NCBI RefSeq assembly: GCF_964199755.1 | Contig: NC_133918.1 | Location: 1,798,001 to 1,862,000 of the forward strand | Reading direction: 5' to 3' | Source of the DNA: Larus michahellis | Taxonomy: Eukaryota > Chordata > Aves > Charadriiformes > Laridae | DNA: 64,000 bases | Part shown: one piece after another, positions 52,401 to 62,965 of the stretch | Position numbering within the stretch: position 1 is the stretch's first letter | How the letters are laid out: every line of letters begins with the position of its first letter | Notes under the pieces: generated by a model | The model's database searches: none | Seen by the model: only the letters and a program-made list of their open reading frames with translations | What the model was told of the DNA's origin: nothing | Position numbers and translations under genes: made by a program

Positions 52401-52463
52401 GGTGATTCCTGGGGGCAGCCAGAACTCATGCTGCCACAGCCACTCATTCAGAGCGCGTGCCAT
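28211..52463 (-). CDS. CERS4: Ceramide synthase 4 (copy B, ten coding exons)
   Basis: Exons in coding order: 52463-52291, 44572-44455, 41863-41745, 39431-39374, 36874-36824, 34325-34233, 33349-33221, 32947-32841, 32422-32266, 28402-28211; GT-AG borders throughout, 398 residues. This is an ER-membrane enzyme making dihydroceramide and ceramide from sphingoid base and acyl-CoA. It contains the Hox-like segment ([17 protein letters not shown]), FDVKRK, a complete Lag1 motif (HH 212-213, [12 protein letters not shown]239, D240, D243), the selectivity loop before PFFGYYF, and the C-terminal [13 protein letters not shown]. The last motif, the [10 protein letters not shown] span and the length (human CERS4 is 394) favour CERS4 over CERS2 or CERS3. 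Met at 52463 directly follows a strong acceptor (TTCCTTCCAG|G), so the Met further upstream is intronic and a non-coding exon must lie upstream. The N-terminal Asn sequon common in CERS (LPxNxTW) reads LPPGITW in both copies here. Confidence 0.93.
30718..31560 (+). mobile_element. Degenerate CR1 LINE, intron 9 of CERS4
   Basis: Sense CR1 beginning in the reverse-transcriptase domain ([19 protein letters not shown], with the catalytic DD changed to ED) and running to 'ttccaacctcagcccttctg' and 'tggttctgtgatc'. Frames are broken. Confidence 0.88.
31690..31962 (+). mobile_element. CR1 LINE 3' fragment, intron 9 of CERS4
   Basis: Sense CR1 with 'gatggtttaaactggagcag' through 'cacattctatgattctatga'. 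It differs from the element at 10688-10975 at only about ten positions by eye. Confidence 0.92.
32266..32422 (-). CDS. CERS4 exon 9 (selectivity loop and last membrane span)
   Basis: 157 bases, phase 2 to phase 0. Encodes [18 protein letters not shown], then [16 protein letters not shown] and [19 protein letters not shown]. The order TYY-x-[21 protein letters not shown] agrees with mammalian CERS4. Acceptor TCTTTGCAG, donor ACG|GTATGA. Confidence 0.93.
32841..32947 (-). CDS. CERS4 exon 8
   Basis: 107 bases. Encodes [18 protein letters not shown] and [17 protein letters not shown]. Acceptor CCTTCCAG, donor ACAC|GTGAGT, phase 2. Confidence 0.92.
33221..33349 (-). CDS. CERS4 exon 7 (Lag1 catalytic motif)
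   Basis: 129 bases, phase 0. Begins [20 protein letters not shown] and ends [13 protein letters not shown]. All catalytic-motif His and Asp residues are present. Acceptor CTCATCAG, donor GAG|GTGAGC. Confidence 0.95.
34233..34325 (-). CDS. CERS4 exon 6
   Basis: 93 bases, phase 0. Encodes [18 protein letters not shown] and [13 protein letters not shown]. Acceptor CTCTCCCAG, donor AAG|GTGAGT. Confidence 0.93.
35331..36128 (-). mobile_element. CR1 LINE, 3' 0.8 kb, intron 5 of CERS4
   Basis: Antisense: 'catagaatcacagactggtt' at its 3' end. The 5' part still encodes [19 protein letters not shown] and SKFADDTKL. Several frame breaks separate this from the rest. Confidence 0.93.
36484..36645 (-). 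mobile_element. CR1 LINE 3' end, intron 5 of CERS4
   Basis: Antisense: 'catagaatcctagaatgtgt', 'tgggttggaagggacctcta', 'cagcctggccttgaacgtct'. Same 3' subfamily as the elements at 10530 and 31690, about 160 bases. Confidence 0.88.
36824..36874 (-). CDS. CERS4 exon 5
   Basis: 51 bases, phase 0, encoding [17 protein letters not shown]. Acceptor CTTTCCAG, donor CAG|GTGAGG. Confidence 0.92.
38815..38900 (+). repeat. Possible tRNA-derived SINE remnant or tRNA pseudogene, intron 4 of CERS4
   Basis: 'ttcagtgattagagcac' resembles a tRNA A-box region (TCAGTGGTTAGAGCAC type) and 'agttcgattcg', about 45 bases later, resembles a B box. The T-stem around the B-box loop does not pair, so this is not a working tRNA. 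Confidence 0.35.
39374..39431 (-). CDS. CERS4 exon 4
   Basis: 58 bases, encoding [20 protein letters not shown] with the Cys codon split across the junction. Donor GAT|GTGAGT. Confidence 0.92.
39748..39889. repeat. 71-bp tandem duplication, intron 3 of CERS4
   Basis: Two adjacent 71-base units, each starting 'acgccaatctctctcctttt'. They differ at only two positions that I can see (cacg/catg and tgtc/tggc), so the duplication is recent. Confidence 0.9.
41319..41672. repeat. Minisatellite, about eight units of 42 or 51 bp, intron 3 of CERS4
   Basis: The unit is 'gatgctctctgtgtaggg', 'cagatggggaggcagaggag' and 'ctgg'. Long units carry an extra 'gcggaggg' or 'gcagaggg' piece of nine bases. Units vary at a few positions (gcagatt/gcagatg). 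The array ends about 70 bases from the donor of exon 3. Confidence 0.93.
41745..41863 (-). CDS. CERS4 exon 3 (Hox-like domain)
   Basis: 119 bases, encoding [20 protein letters not shown], then [19 protein letters not shown]. Acceptor TTTTCCAG, donor CCTG|GTGAGC. This is the most conserved exon between the two copies. Confidence 0.94.
43866..44132 (-). mobile_element. CR1 LINE 3' fragment, intron 2 of CERS4
   Basis: Antisense: 'acagaatcacagaatggctg', 'gggttggaagggacctctgg', then 'cacaacccctctgggcaacc' and 'ttcctgatgttcagacagag'. Confidence 0.9.
44455..44572 (-). CDS. CERS4 exon 2
   Basis: 118 bases, encoding [18 protein letters not shown] and [21 protein letters not shown]. Acceptor TTTCGCAG, donor GAG|GTGAGT. 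The PNATLE sequon of other CERS reads PNPVLE here. Confidence 0.9.
44699..44719. repeat. Perfect 21-bp inverted repeat
   Basis: 'atgatacttg' and 'caagtatcat' flank a single A, 130 bases upstream of the acceptor of CERS4 exon 2. It may be chance. Confidence 0.6.
46515..46937 (+). mobile_element. CR1 LINE with inverted 5' part, intron 1 of CERS4
   Basis: Up to about 46895 the plus strand is antisense CR1 ('cttctccaggctaaacaacc', 'ggacacgctccaacacctca', 'ggtggggcctcaccagtgcc'). It then switches to the sense CR1 3' terminus 'ccttccaacctcaac', followed by three ATTCTATG-type units. The strand given is that of the 3' end. Confidence 0.85.
50447..50760 (-). mobile_element. CR1 LINE 3' fragment, intron 1 of CERS4
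   Basis: Antisense: 'cagagtcacagaagcacagg', 'gggacctctggagatcatcc', 'cagatggagactccatttcc', 'ctcgtcctgtcgctgggcac'. Moderately diverged. Confidence 0.88.
52291..52463 (-). CDS. CERS4 exon 1 (start codon)
   Basis: 173 coding bases, encoding [20 protein letters not shown] and on through [20 protein letters not shown], the first membrane span. It starts one base after acceptor TTCCTTCCAG, so it is the first coding exon but not the first exon. Donor AAAG|GTAAGT. Confidence 0.92.
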
Positions 52464-54771
52464 CCTGGAAGGAAGAGAGACCAGAATGAAGCGGGGACAG
52501 CTTTGCACACAGCAAACCTGTCAGCACAAGCCAGTGCGGCACAGGAAGGATTACACCCTCGCTGAGGTTGCATCTGGCTGTGAAAGCAGAAGAGGTGTGG
52601 AACGCATCGGTGCCCAAGGAACTGATAACCCGCTCGCAGATTTTTATCAGGCGCTCAGTGACTGCCGACTCCCGGCACAATCGAAAAAACGGGAAAAAAA
52701 TGGAGAAAAGTGCCTCAGGATTCAACAGAACGTTGGTGCCGCTCTCGGCAAGACGCATCGGAAAGTTTTAAGTTTAATCCTGCAGCTTCTCAGACTCATA
52801 GGTTCCTTTCCACAGAACTGACAGCTTGGTATCATGAGGATGTGGCAAGTCTGCTCCGGGACTGCCTGCCAGCTGTCCTTTTATACGTACATATCCTTAG
52901 TTTTCAGTCTTTGATCTATTGTATTTATTTGTTTCTATTTACACATTGCAATTCCACTGTGTGCACGTGTGTATATGTATGTGCTATAATTTATATTATC
53001 CTGAGACTCCACCCTAAAAAAAAAAAAAAAGGAAAAAAAATAAATCTATCTTCTGCTTTAAATGATTAAGGGAAGTACTTCCAGGTAAGAATTTTTGTGC
53101 TAAGAGGTAAACTGGATTCTTAATGTAATTTTAAAGACCATGCCTGAAGGTGGGATTTACATATATGATCAGAGAATTTAGCAGCATAAAAGACAGCTGA
53201 ATGGGTGTAACAAAGGATTCGCCACGAAAATGCTGTTGCTGGATAATTCTACCTCATACACAAATACGACCTGGACTGCCCTCCAACACAGGCTGCTCGT
53301 TCTAGCTGGTAACAACAAATGCCCCAAACTCACGCTTTGAACGGGAGTCAAACAGACTCTGCGCGGTCACGGAAGGAGGAAACGGGCAGTGTGGGAATGA
53401 GATGCCAATCGAGATCATCTCAACGGCACACAGGAAACGCCATCTTACCGAACCAGGGCAAAAAGCATATAATTTAAGTGTCTGACCTGAGTATCATAAA
53501 GCAATTCACCCAGTGAAGGCCCAAACCCTCCCCTGTTTTCTGCAAGGACAACTGCCTAACAAATCAAAAATGAATCATACGTTTGATTTTGAAGGTATCT
53601 TTAATTCAGAAGTAGTTTCTTTGTTAGTTAAACTGAAGATCAGCCTGATTCCAGAATTTTGCAGGGTCTGAGGGTTATCGTCTGAATCATAACGTCTTTT
53701 CTTGATTTGGACTTTCTTAGTTATCAGTCTTTTGACCTGACTACAAGAGGGAAGAACAGCACCCTATTTCTTCAAATCTGACTCTCATTCCCCCTGGAGC
53801 ATGCACAGCCTGATGACAAAGCTGATTACAAATACAGGTGTAACTGACACCAAGTGGATGCAAACTTTCTCATCATTTATGATATACATATATCTCACTA
53901 AAATATATCTATACTATATAGACTACTGTATCTCTTACTAAAAACGCATTCTTCTCCTCCTCCCTGCGTTCCCTGATTTCAGCTTCTGATACCAAAACCC
54001 ACAACGCAAAAACACCTCCCAAAAATCAAGAGCCTGCTATACTGCAGAACAGCAAACAAAAGAAGTGCCAGTAAGGCTAACGTCCAACTTCACTAGCACC
54101 AAAAAGAACATCCAGGTCTTTCACCAGCTTCCAATCTGACAACAATCACAGTATTTTCTTTCTGCTGCAGCTTCTGGGACTCTGGAAACTGCGGTTTTGC
54201 TCCCACTTCCAGGCTGTTCTCCATTCCTTGTGCGAACTCTCCTTCCAGTGCAATGTCTGGACAAAAATCATTGGCACATAAAACGAAGATAAACAGGGTT
54301 TACAGACTCTTTGAATTCTGTTTTAAGAGCCTGACAATCAAGATGCAACAGTTTTTAAACTGCCTGCCAGATCTCGAGTCTCGACAACTCTCTGGGGCCT
54401 GGAGTATAACCTAACTTCCCCCGTCAAGGCTGTTTTAAGGTGGGAACATCTGCTACCCCCTCTCTGTCCGCTTTTCCTCTGGCAGGGCTGGAGGACCCTT
54501 CAGCGCTAGTTCCCTTTCCATCTTGCCTTTGGTGATTCAGCAAAGGCACCTGAAGCCAGGACCAGGGAAGAGTGGTGGCACGGCTCGTTGTGCATTAAAA
54601 AGAGAGAAGCTAGCAGAAGCACACAGCCATACATGCTAGAGAAAGCTTTTCAGACTGCTCAATAAACATGCTATTAACCAGTATAGCTCCTTTTGAGAGA
54701 CACACGTAAGTCCATGGGACAGACTGGCTACTGTGCTGAACCTCAGAGCCCCAGTGAATGATGTTTTCACA

Positions 54772-55388
54772 GGATCACAGACTGGCCGGGGTTGGCAGGG
54801 ACCTCTGGAAATCATCTCCTCCAACCCCCGGCCACAGCAGGGTCACCCACAGCAGGTGGCACAGGAACGCGTCCAGGCGGGGTTGGAATGTCTCCAGAGA
54901 CGGAGACTCCCCCACCTCTCTGGGCAGCCTGTGCCAGGGCTCTGCCACCCTCACAGCAAAGAAGTTCCTCCTCGTGTTGAGATGGAACTTCCCACGGGCA
55001 AGTTTGTGCCCGTTACCCCTTGTCCTGTCCCCGGGCACCACTGAGAAGAGCCTGGCCCCATCCTCCTGACACCCCCCCTTTCAGTATTTATAAGCCTTGA
55101 TAAGATCCCCCCTCAGCCATCTTTTTTCCAGACTGAAGAGACCCCAATCCCTCAGCCTTTCCTCATCAGAGAGGTGTTCCAGTGCCCTCAGCATCTTGGC
55201 AGCCCTTTGCTGTCCCCTCTCCAGCAGTTCCCTGTCCTTCTGGAACCGGGGAGCCCAGAACTGGACCCAGCGCTCCAGGTGCGGCCTCCCCAGGGCAGAG
55301 CAGAGGGGGAGGATGACCTCCCTCCACCTGCTGGCCGCACTCTTCTTGATGCCCCCCAGGATGCCATTCACCTTTTCAGGAGGTCCCT
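54772..55388 (-). mobile_element. CR1 LINE, 3' 0.6 kb
   Basis: Antisense: 'cacaggatcacagactggcc', 'ggggttggcagggacctctg' and 'aggaacgcgtccaggcgggg'. Its body is close to the reverse complement of the element at 25535-26252. The 5' break is at about 55388, within the KVNGILGGIKKS coding stretch. Confidence 0.94.
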
Positions 55389-56337
55389 GAGTCTGCTGTA
55401 GATCATGTGAACACCGGTTTCTGCACAAAACTCTACAGTTATAGAGCAGAAAGTGTCTATGTAGAAGCAAATTCTGTGAGTATGGGCTTAGCCTACAATG
55501 AATTCAACACACTGTCACTATGAAGCATGGTGACAGTGTTCCGAAACAGCTTGTGCGCTTCAGAGAGGTGCTGGATACCAGCTTAGAAAAGTCAGATAAC
55601 CTAAGCGAGGTGTCTGAACTACAAAGACCTTTACAAGGCATGAAAGACACCAACCTCAACAGTGTTGGTAAACTTTCTTAGCTGATAAAAATCTCAGCTC
55701 TTGTCAGGAAAAGCATTAGGACATCAGGAATACCTAAGAGAACTATAGAGAGAAATTACACCTCCTCCCTGCCTCAGCTCTTCAGAAAACATTTCTTCAG
55801 CACTGCAGGGTTATCCCACAGCGCAGAGACAGCAGGCACGCTAGGGAAAGCTGCCGTAATAGCTTGCTTTGCAATTACAGAACCAAGGGTGCTCCCTCCA
55901 GAACTCCTGTGTATCTGGCAGCCACACAAAAAGATGCAACACACGCTTATTGACAGCAGCTGAACTCTGCTGAGGGCTCTCTGCGGGGATTATATAAAAT
56001 AAGTCTTCCAATTTGCTTTGGGGGAATACTCTTAGATTCAAAGCGCTAAGGAAGTAGACAGCCATTACCTAATCTACTCCCATGCGCAAACTGTATATAG
56101 TACAGGATCACCGTCCTGGGAGATTTCTTTATCTCTGCGGCTATCTTTACACATCGCAAAAATATAGAAAAGGGTACAGTATGAAGCAACATATTTATCT
56201 TTTGCAATTTACACTGGCCAAGTTCCCAACTCGAAGCAGCTGGAAAGCTAAAATACCATTTGAGCACCCACAGAAAAGCGTTAAGTGGGTCCATTTCTTT
56301 CTTAAAAGTTCTTTATGCCTCATAGAGCACAGAATGG

Positions 56338-58008
56338 TAGAATCATAGAATCTTCATGGCTGGAAAGGACCTTTGAGATCATCAAGTCCAACCATACACA
56401 CACAAAAAAAACCCCTACATTCTGTGCCACTAGAGCATGCCCTGAAGTGCCACATCTAGACGTTTCTTAAACACCTCGAGGGACAGTGACTCAACCCCCT
56501 CCCTGGGCAGGCTGTTCAGTGCCTGACCACTCTGTCAGCAAAGTCATTCTTCCTGATATCTAATCTAAACCTCCCCTGCCGCAGCTTCAGACCATTTCCT
56601 CTGGTCCTGTCATTATTCCCCTGGGAGAAGAGCCCAACACCCACCCCTCTGCACCCTCCTTTCAGGGAGCTGTAGAGGGCAAGGAGGTCTCCCCTCAGCC
56701 CCCTCTTCTCCAAGCTGAACATGCCCAGCTCCCTCAGCCTCTCCTCACATGCCCTGGTCTCCAGACCCCTCCCCAGCCTGGTCGCTCTCCTCTGGACACG
56801 CTCCAGCACCTCAATGTCCCTCTTGTACAGAGGGGCCCAGAACTGAACACAGCACTCGAGGTGAGGCCTCACCAGCGCCGAGCACAGAGGCACCAGCACT
56901 TCCCTGCTCCTGCTGGCCACACTGCTCCTGACACAAGCCAGAATGCTGTTGGCCTTCTTGGCCACCTGGGCACACTGCTGGCTCATGTTAAGCTGGCTCC
57001 ACCAGCACTCCCAGGTCCTGTTCTGCCGGGCAGCTTTCCAGCCACTCTGCCCCAAGCCTGTAGCGTTGCTTGGGGTTGTTGTGACCGAAATGCAGGACCC
57101 GGCACTTGGCCTTATTAAACCTCATACAGTTGGCCTTGGCCCATGGATCCAGCCTGTCCAGGGCCCTCTGTAGAGCCTTCCTACCCTCCAGCAGATCAAC
57201 TCTCCCACCCAGTTTGGTGTCATCTGCAAACTTACTGAGGGTGCACTCAGTCCCCTCATCCAGATCATTGATAAAGATATTAAACAAAACTGGCCCCAAA
57301 ACTGAGCCCTGAGGGACACCACTGGTGACTGGCTGCCAAGAGGATTTCACCCCATTAATCACAACTCTCTGGGCACGGCCAGCCAGACAGCTTTTGACCC
57401 AGCGAAGAGTACACTTGTCCATGCCGTGATTCGCCAGCTTCTCCAGGAGAATGCTGTGGGGGACAGTGTCAAAGGCCTTACCAAAGTCCAGACAGACAAC
57501 ATCCACAGCCTTCCCCGCATCCAGAAGGCGGGTCACGTGGTCACAGAAAGAGATCAGGTTGGTTAAGCAGGACCTCCCTTTCCTAGAGCCATGCTGGCTG
57601 ACCCTGAGCCCTTGGCTGCCCTGCACTTGCTGTGAGAGCTCACTCAAGATGACCCTCTCCATGATCTTTCCTGGTACCGAGGTCAGGCTGACAGGCCTGT
57701 AGTTCCCGGGATCCTCCTTCCAACCCTTCTTGTAGATGGGCGTCACATTTGCCACCCTCCAGTCATCTGGTACCTCCCCTGTTGACCGAGATTGTTGATA
57801 AATGATGGAGAGAGGCTTGGTGAGCTCTCCCGCCAGCTCCCTGAGTGCTCTTGGGTGAATCCCATCTGGCCCCATAGACTTATGTGCGTCTAGGTGCAGA
57901 AGCAGATCACTGACTACCTCCTCCTGGATTATGGGTGGGTTGTTCTGCTCTCCATCCCTATCTTCCAGCCCAGGAGGCTGAACACCCTGGGGACAGCTGG
58001 TCTGATTA
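56338..58008 (-). mobile_element. CR1 LINE, 1.7 kb, with long reverse-transcriptase frame
   Basis: This is the longest element here. Antisense on plus, with its 3' end at 'gaatcatagaatcttcatgg'. A frame read down from about 58008 to 56988 covers the reverse transcriptase: [56 protein letters not shown] and FADDTKLGG with the catalytic Asp pair intact. A small deletion near 57000 shifts the frame, and the remainder of ORF2 continues in another frame to about 56516. The endonuclease part is missing (5' truncation). Confidence 0.96.
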
Positions 58009-61000
58009 CTAGCAAAATAGTAAACGTTGGAAGAACAGCAATAAGTTTGCCACAGAAAATACATGTAAGGATGAAATCAAGAATAAAGAAGTATCACAGC
58101 TATGCCATGGGGACAAGGAGGACGAGGCTTTGGCACTTACCAAGCCTATACCGTGACAAGATCAGGCACTCAATATACAATCCAACAAAGCTCCTTTCAG
58201 TTGACACAGCCAGAAGGTCTCGAAGCAACTGGGCTCTGTGCAGCCCCGCAGCCCTGTCCACTGTTTTTGCTTTGTTAAATCTTGCCTTTCCTGATTTATT
58301 TTTTTTTAACCTTGGTGGCTTTATCTGAATCCTGAGTTACAAAGGTCTCTGCTGCCGGGCTGTGCTGAGCTGCTCCAAGGAAAGCCAAAATTGCTGTGCT
58401 GGCGGGCAGGAATGCAGGTGCGGTAACTGCAGGCTGCAGCAGAGAGCAGCACTGCGGGGTCCCGCAACCCCAAGCCGGAGAGCAGGAACGCAACTATACT
58501 AAAATCCCTTAGGGACATATTTACATACAGTTTCACTTTCAAAGCAGAACTGTTTGAGAAGCAGCACAGCATCTAGCTAGAAAGGTTAAGCCTTGTCTCA
58601 CAGGTAAAACGGCCAAGCAGGTTTACCCAGGAAACGTTAACTGTCGCTTACATTTTCAAAGAGTTATTCTGCTGCTTCACTTGCATAATCTATTCCCAAG
58701 ATAAACATTAATATACAGGTACATGAATACTCATGTAAATTTACATATTGTATATAGGAGATAAGGGCGGAGGAGAAACAGAGAGAGAGAAAAGACTTAT
58801 GGGTCTTTGTAAAGAACCGGGTAATTACCCTCTCACTCTGAAGAAGACCAAGGGCAGGCACCTGCCCTGCAGTTCACAGCTGCCGCGTCACGCCAGACAC
58901 CACCGCATTAGCCACCGCTCACGGCTTGTCCTGGTGAGCTAATGCAAAGATCCATAATAAAAGAAGAGATTACACTGGGGTTCTCAATTTGCTTTTAAAA
59001 CACAACTGTTTTTCTTGTTCTATTTCTTGGTATATTTTTCTTTAAAAACAAGCTTACACTGGAGGTTTTAGTTTGGACTAAGCAATACTCCTTTGCGCAA
59101 GCCTCCTCCCCTGCCTCACTCTTCATGCAGCAGAGCCTGGTAACATTGATGTGATGGTAATTTTGGTCTTTGCTGTAGGAATTCTGAGCCCAATGGCACA
59201 GACCTTCCAACTTCTTTCCAAATTCCAACACACAATTCGCTAAATTGTTTCCTCCTCCCCCTCTCTACCTCAGGAAGCTTTCAGGAATTAATTTCAGGAA
59301 CAACCAAGGCTTCACTGGGCCACTTCCAGCTTTTTGCTAGGACAGGCAAGAATAATCCCTTCAATAAGGGTACCACGTTGTATTAGAGGCCTCAATGTTT
59401 TCGCATCATACTAGAAAGCTGTTCTTAAACCCTCTGGTGGGTACAAAATATCCACAATAAAGAATTTTAATGCTATTTGGTTTTGCATTAACACTGGGTT
59501 TCACCACAAACAAGTTGTTCTTACTGTTTAAAGAACAATACTTCTCTCTCATAGCTCATTGTCTAGGCTAAACAAGTCCCCTGCTTCCAATCCTCTCTCT
59601 ATTGTATATAGCTTATACAATTAGCTATAGGCAGAGAAAAGGAAAACCTTTCTTTGCACATTCCTGTTTCTGACTAGGTTCTGTTTCTGAACAAGATTTC
59701 CGAGAGGAGCGTCTAGCATGAACATCTGCATTTTTTAATACAAATTTCTGCTGTCAGTCCCCAGATACGCAACTCCGCACTCTCTCATCATTCCTCCTGC
59801 TGTGGCTAGGAAGGCCTTCCAGTCCTTGACTACACCAGGGATGGTCCACTGTCTGCAGGCGGATTATCCAGGTTTGTGGGTGGACAATTCCACAGGTACA
59901 AACATCCCTGAAGTGGCTCTGGGCCAAGTGGCAAGGTCTGCCAAGTCTTAATTAGCTTAAGTGCAGCATCATGCTAACGACATCGCTGCCAGCACCAGCA
60001 CACGTACTCCTGCAGAGGACTTCCTGGTACAGCCAGTTTTCCCAGGACTTAATTAACCACCGGCAGCACAGTACTGCCACGGGGGAAATTGTGAGTTAAC
60101 GTGGAAGCACACTACCATAAGGACGCAGTTACATTGCTTCCCCATGCTTTATTTTTCCCATGTGGCTATGGCTGGAATGACTAAAACCAAAAAAAGTCTC
60201 TTAAATCTTGATATGCCACAAAACGGAGAGGCTTGTCCTGTCTTTCTGAGAAGCAGCTGGGGTCAAGAAACGGAGTATTCTGCATATTTATAGAAGTTCC
60301 CTGTTATTTCAAGTTGTAATCTAGTCCTGCTGTGATCCACGCTTTCTCAACTTGGGTTATGACTGCGTATGATGCATTTGAACCTTTAACTAATTTTGCT
60401 AAGAAATCAATTATTCAAGAATTCCATGGGTAAATTCTCTCCTGAGAGCTCTTCTAGGCAGTTTTTTACCTGTTTGATACTTCCCATAATCCTGATGTCT
60501 TCCACTTTAATTAAAACTACCTGTTACAGGTAGACAAGAGAAGTTACAAGTTCAGACAGGAAGTCTACTGCATTTCTCTTACACAGAAATAAATAATTTT
60601 AACAAAGAAAGCTCAGATTAATGTGACATAGGTTATTTTTTGAACACCCATATTATATTTAATCTCTTAATGTCAGTCTCCAGGGTTTGTTTTTTTTTTC
60701 ATACTTTTTTCCTAACATATATCAAGTATTGTTACTAAAGATTTGGTAAAATTTACAGATAAAAAAACCAACTTTGCTCCAAAATTCTTAATTACACGTC
60801 CCATTATTTTCAGCATGCTGAGACGGATATTGCCTAGTTCCAGTCTCCTGTCTGAAGGGAATACATTAACCTTTTCAAATTTCACTTCAGCTTTGATATC
60901 TTCATTGCCATTTCCTCGTCCCTGTTAGCTATTCCAGCATCAGACCTGCTTTCTGATATTGCCTTATCCATAACAACATTTCCTTTGCCCGAGATCTCTC

Positions 61001-62414
61001 TCTTTCCCTATCCCTCCGTTGCTTCTTCACAGTTTTAAGGCTTTTCTTATCATCAAGCAAATTTAACCATGGATGGACGGTGGCCAAGGGACTCAGCTGA
61101 AATGTAAGAATTAAGAAAAATGCCTCTCTATGAATGTACTCCCATGGCAAAAGAAAAATAAATAAAAATTTTTCCTTATAGTTCCAGTCCATGAACCACT
61201 TATTCACCTTCACCCTCTCAGCCTGCCTTCTCTTCACTCTGTCAAAGTAACTTTCCTACAAAACCCACCGCCCTCTACACCTCCGCTTCTTTGAACTTCT
61301 TTTGGAGATCAGTATAAGCCTGCTTGCTCTGGCCATAACTGATGCAGAATCTCCCACCACACGGACGGATTCTGGTATGAATCTTGGGTACGAATCTCTT
61401 TTTACCTGCAGCCAATTCTGCTTCATTGCTCCTCTGTTCCCCAGATTTCTCATCTCTCTTGTGATTCTGAATGCCCTTCTTTTTTCCCTAAAACCACAAC
61501 TTCTGGCAGCATCTCCCCTTTGTTTTTGCATGAAATAAGACTGTTCTCCAGGCTCACTCTCCTCATTCAGACTTTGTTCTCCACATCCTCTTCTTCGGAA
61601 GCTGGCTGAAAATTTCAAATTATTTGTTTCTCCACCAATGACCAGTTATCCTCAACTTCCCCACTTTCAGATGTTCTCTTCACTTAGATCTACCAGCTGA
61701 AATTTCCTATTGAACTATTTCATGTCTGCTGCCCACCCAAGAATAAATTAATTTTGCAATTCTTCAACTTTTTCAAGGAGCTTTTCACTGTTTGTTTACT
61801 TCCGCTACTAGTCCAACAGAAGCTTGATTCTTTAATCCTAACTTTAAAAGCAGAAAGGCAAAACTTGCCTCCGCTACCTCCTGACAAAAATCCCCCGATC
61901 TCTTTTCAGCCCACCGAGAGCCGGGTTGCTCTGCCTTGGTTCCTCGACTTTCCAGCTTTTCACCAAGATTAACCCTATATCGTACTTTGGTGCAGGCTGG
62001 TCATGTGTTGCTCCGTTGAAAGGCAACAGTTTTCATACACGCACTCTTCTGGGAGACCTCCATCCCAGAAAAAGCATAAAATGACCAAAGATTGGAAGCT
62101 GCAAATAAAAGTCCATCCACCAAGCAAACAAACTTGTTTACCTAGATCTCCAGTGAACATCATCCGTAATTATTTACTAAGTTCCATACCTTGTGCTCCG
62201 GTTGCCAGCTCCTTTGTTGCCCGGCTGCTCCGACTTGGTGTTTGGCTCCCCAGCAGACTGCCAGCTCTGACTGCCAGCACGGGTTTCAGGCTGATGTTAC
62301 TCATCCACATCAGAATGCAAATCAGACAGCTCTTCTCACTCCATCATCCCTCATTGAGGGGGATGAATACAACTCCTTGGTTTTGCTCAGTAAAAAACAA
62401 GTACTGGTTTAACC

Positions 62415-62965
62415 AGTTAAAAACAAGGCCAGAAAAGGCACCAAGTACCTCTGGCTTCACCACGCCTTTGGTCAGGAGGTACCCAGAGCAGTGGGCTCAA
62501 CTTTTTCTTAGCCTTCCTCTTGCTGCCAGTGTACTTAAGGAAGCCCTTCTGGTTGCCCTTCACATCCCTCACTCCAGCTGAGCTTTGGCTTTCCTATCTC
62601 CATTCTTGTACGCTCAGGCAACACTTCTACATTCCTTCTGGCCATCCATCCCCCCTTCCATCTTCTTGATACTTCCCTTCTGTGTCTGAGCTCAATCAAC
62701 AGTTACATGTTCATCCCTGCTGGCCTCCTACCATTTTTGTTTGCCTTCTTGCACATCCGCTTGTGCTTGGAGGAGGCTGTCCTGGAAAATCATCCAGCTG
62801 TCTGCGCCCCTTTGTCTGCCAAGACAGTCTCCCATGAGATCCAGCCAAGCAGATCCCTGAACAAGCCAAAACCTACCCTCCTGAAATTTAAGAAAACCCC
62901 AAGAACTCACGTGCGTATTTTGAAATCCTGTGTCTGTTTCTGCCATATTCCTCCTCCAGGAACCT
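62415..62965 (-). mobile_element. Old CR1 LINE fragment (linker between endonuclease and reverse transcriptase)
   Basis: Read on the minus strand it has 'gacagcctcctccaagcaca', 'agcagggatgaacatg', 'gataggaaagccaaagctca', 'gatgtgaagggcaaccagaa' and 'gtacactggcagcaagagga', all landmarks of the CR1 ORF2 linker. Stops and frameshifts are frequent. It is a different part of CR1 from the 3' fragments elsewhere in the window. Confidence 0.75.

Noticed and set aside
62003-62581. Plus-strand open frame of 192 codons
   Set aside because: No recognisable domain, composition unlike a conserved protein, and its end overlaps an antisense CR1.
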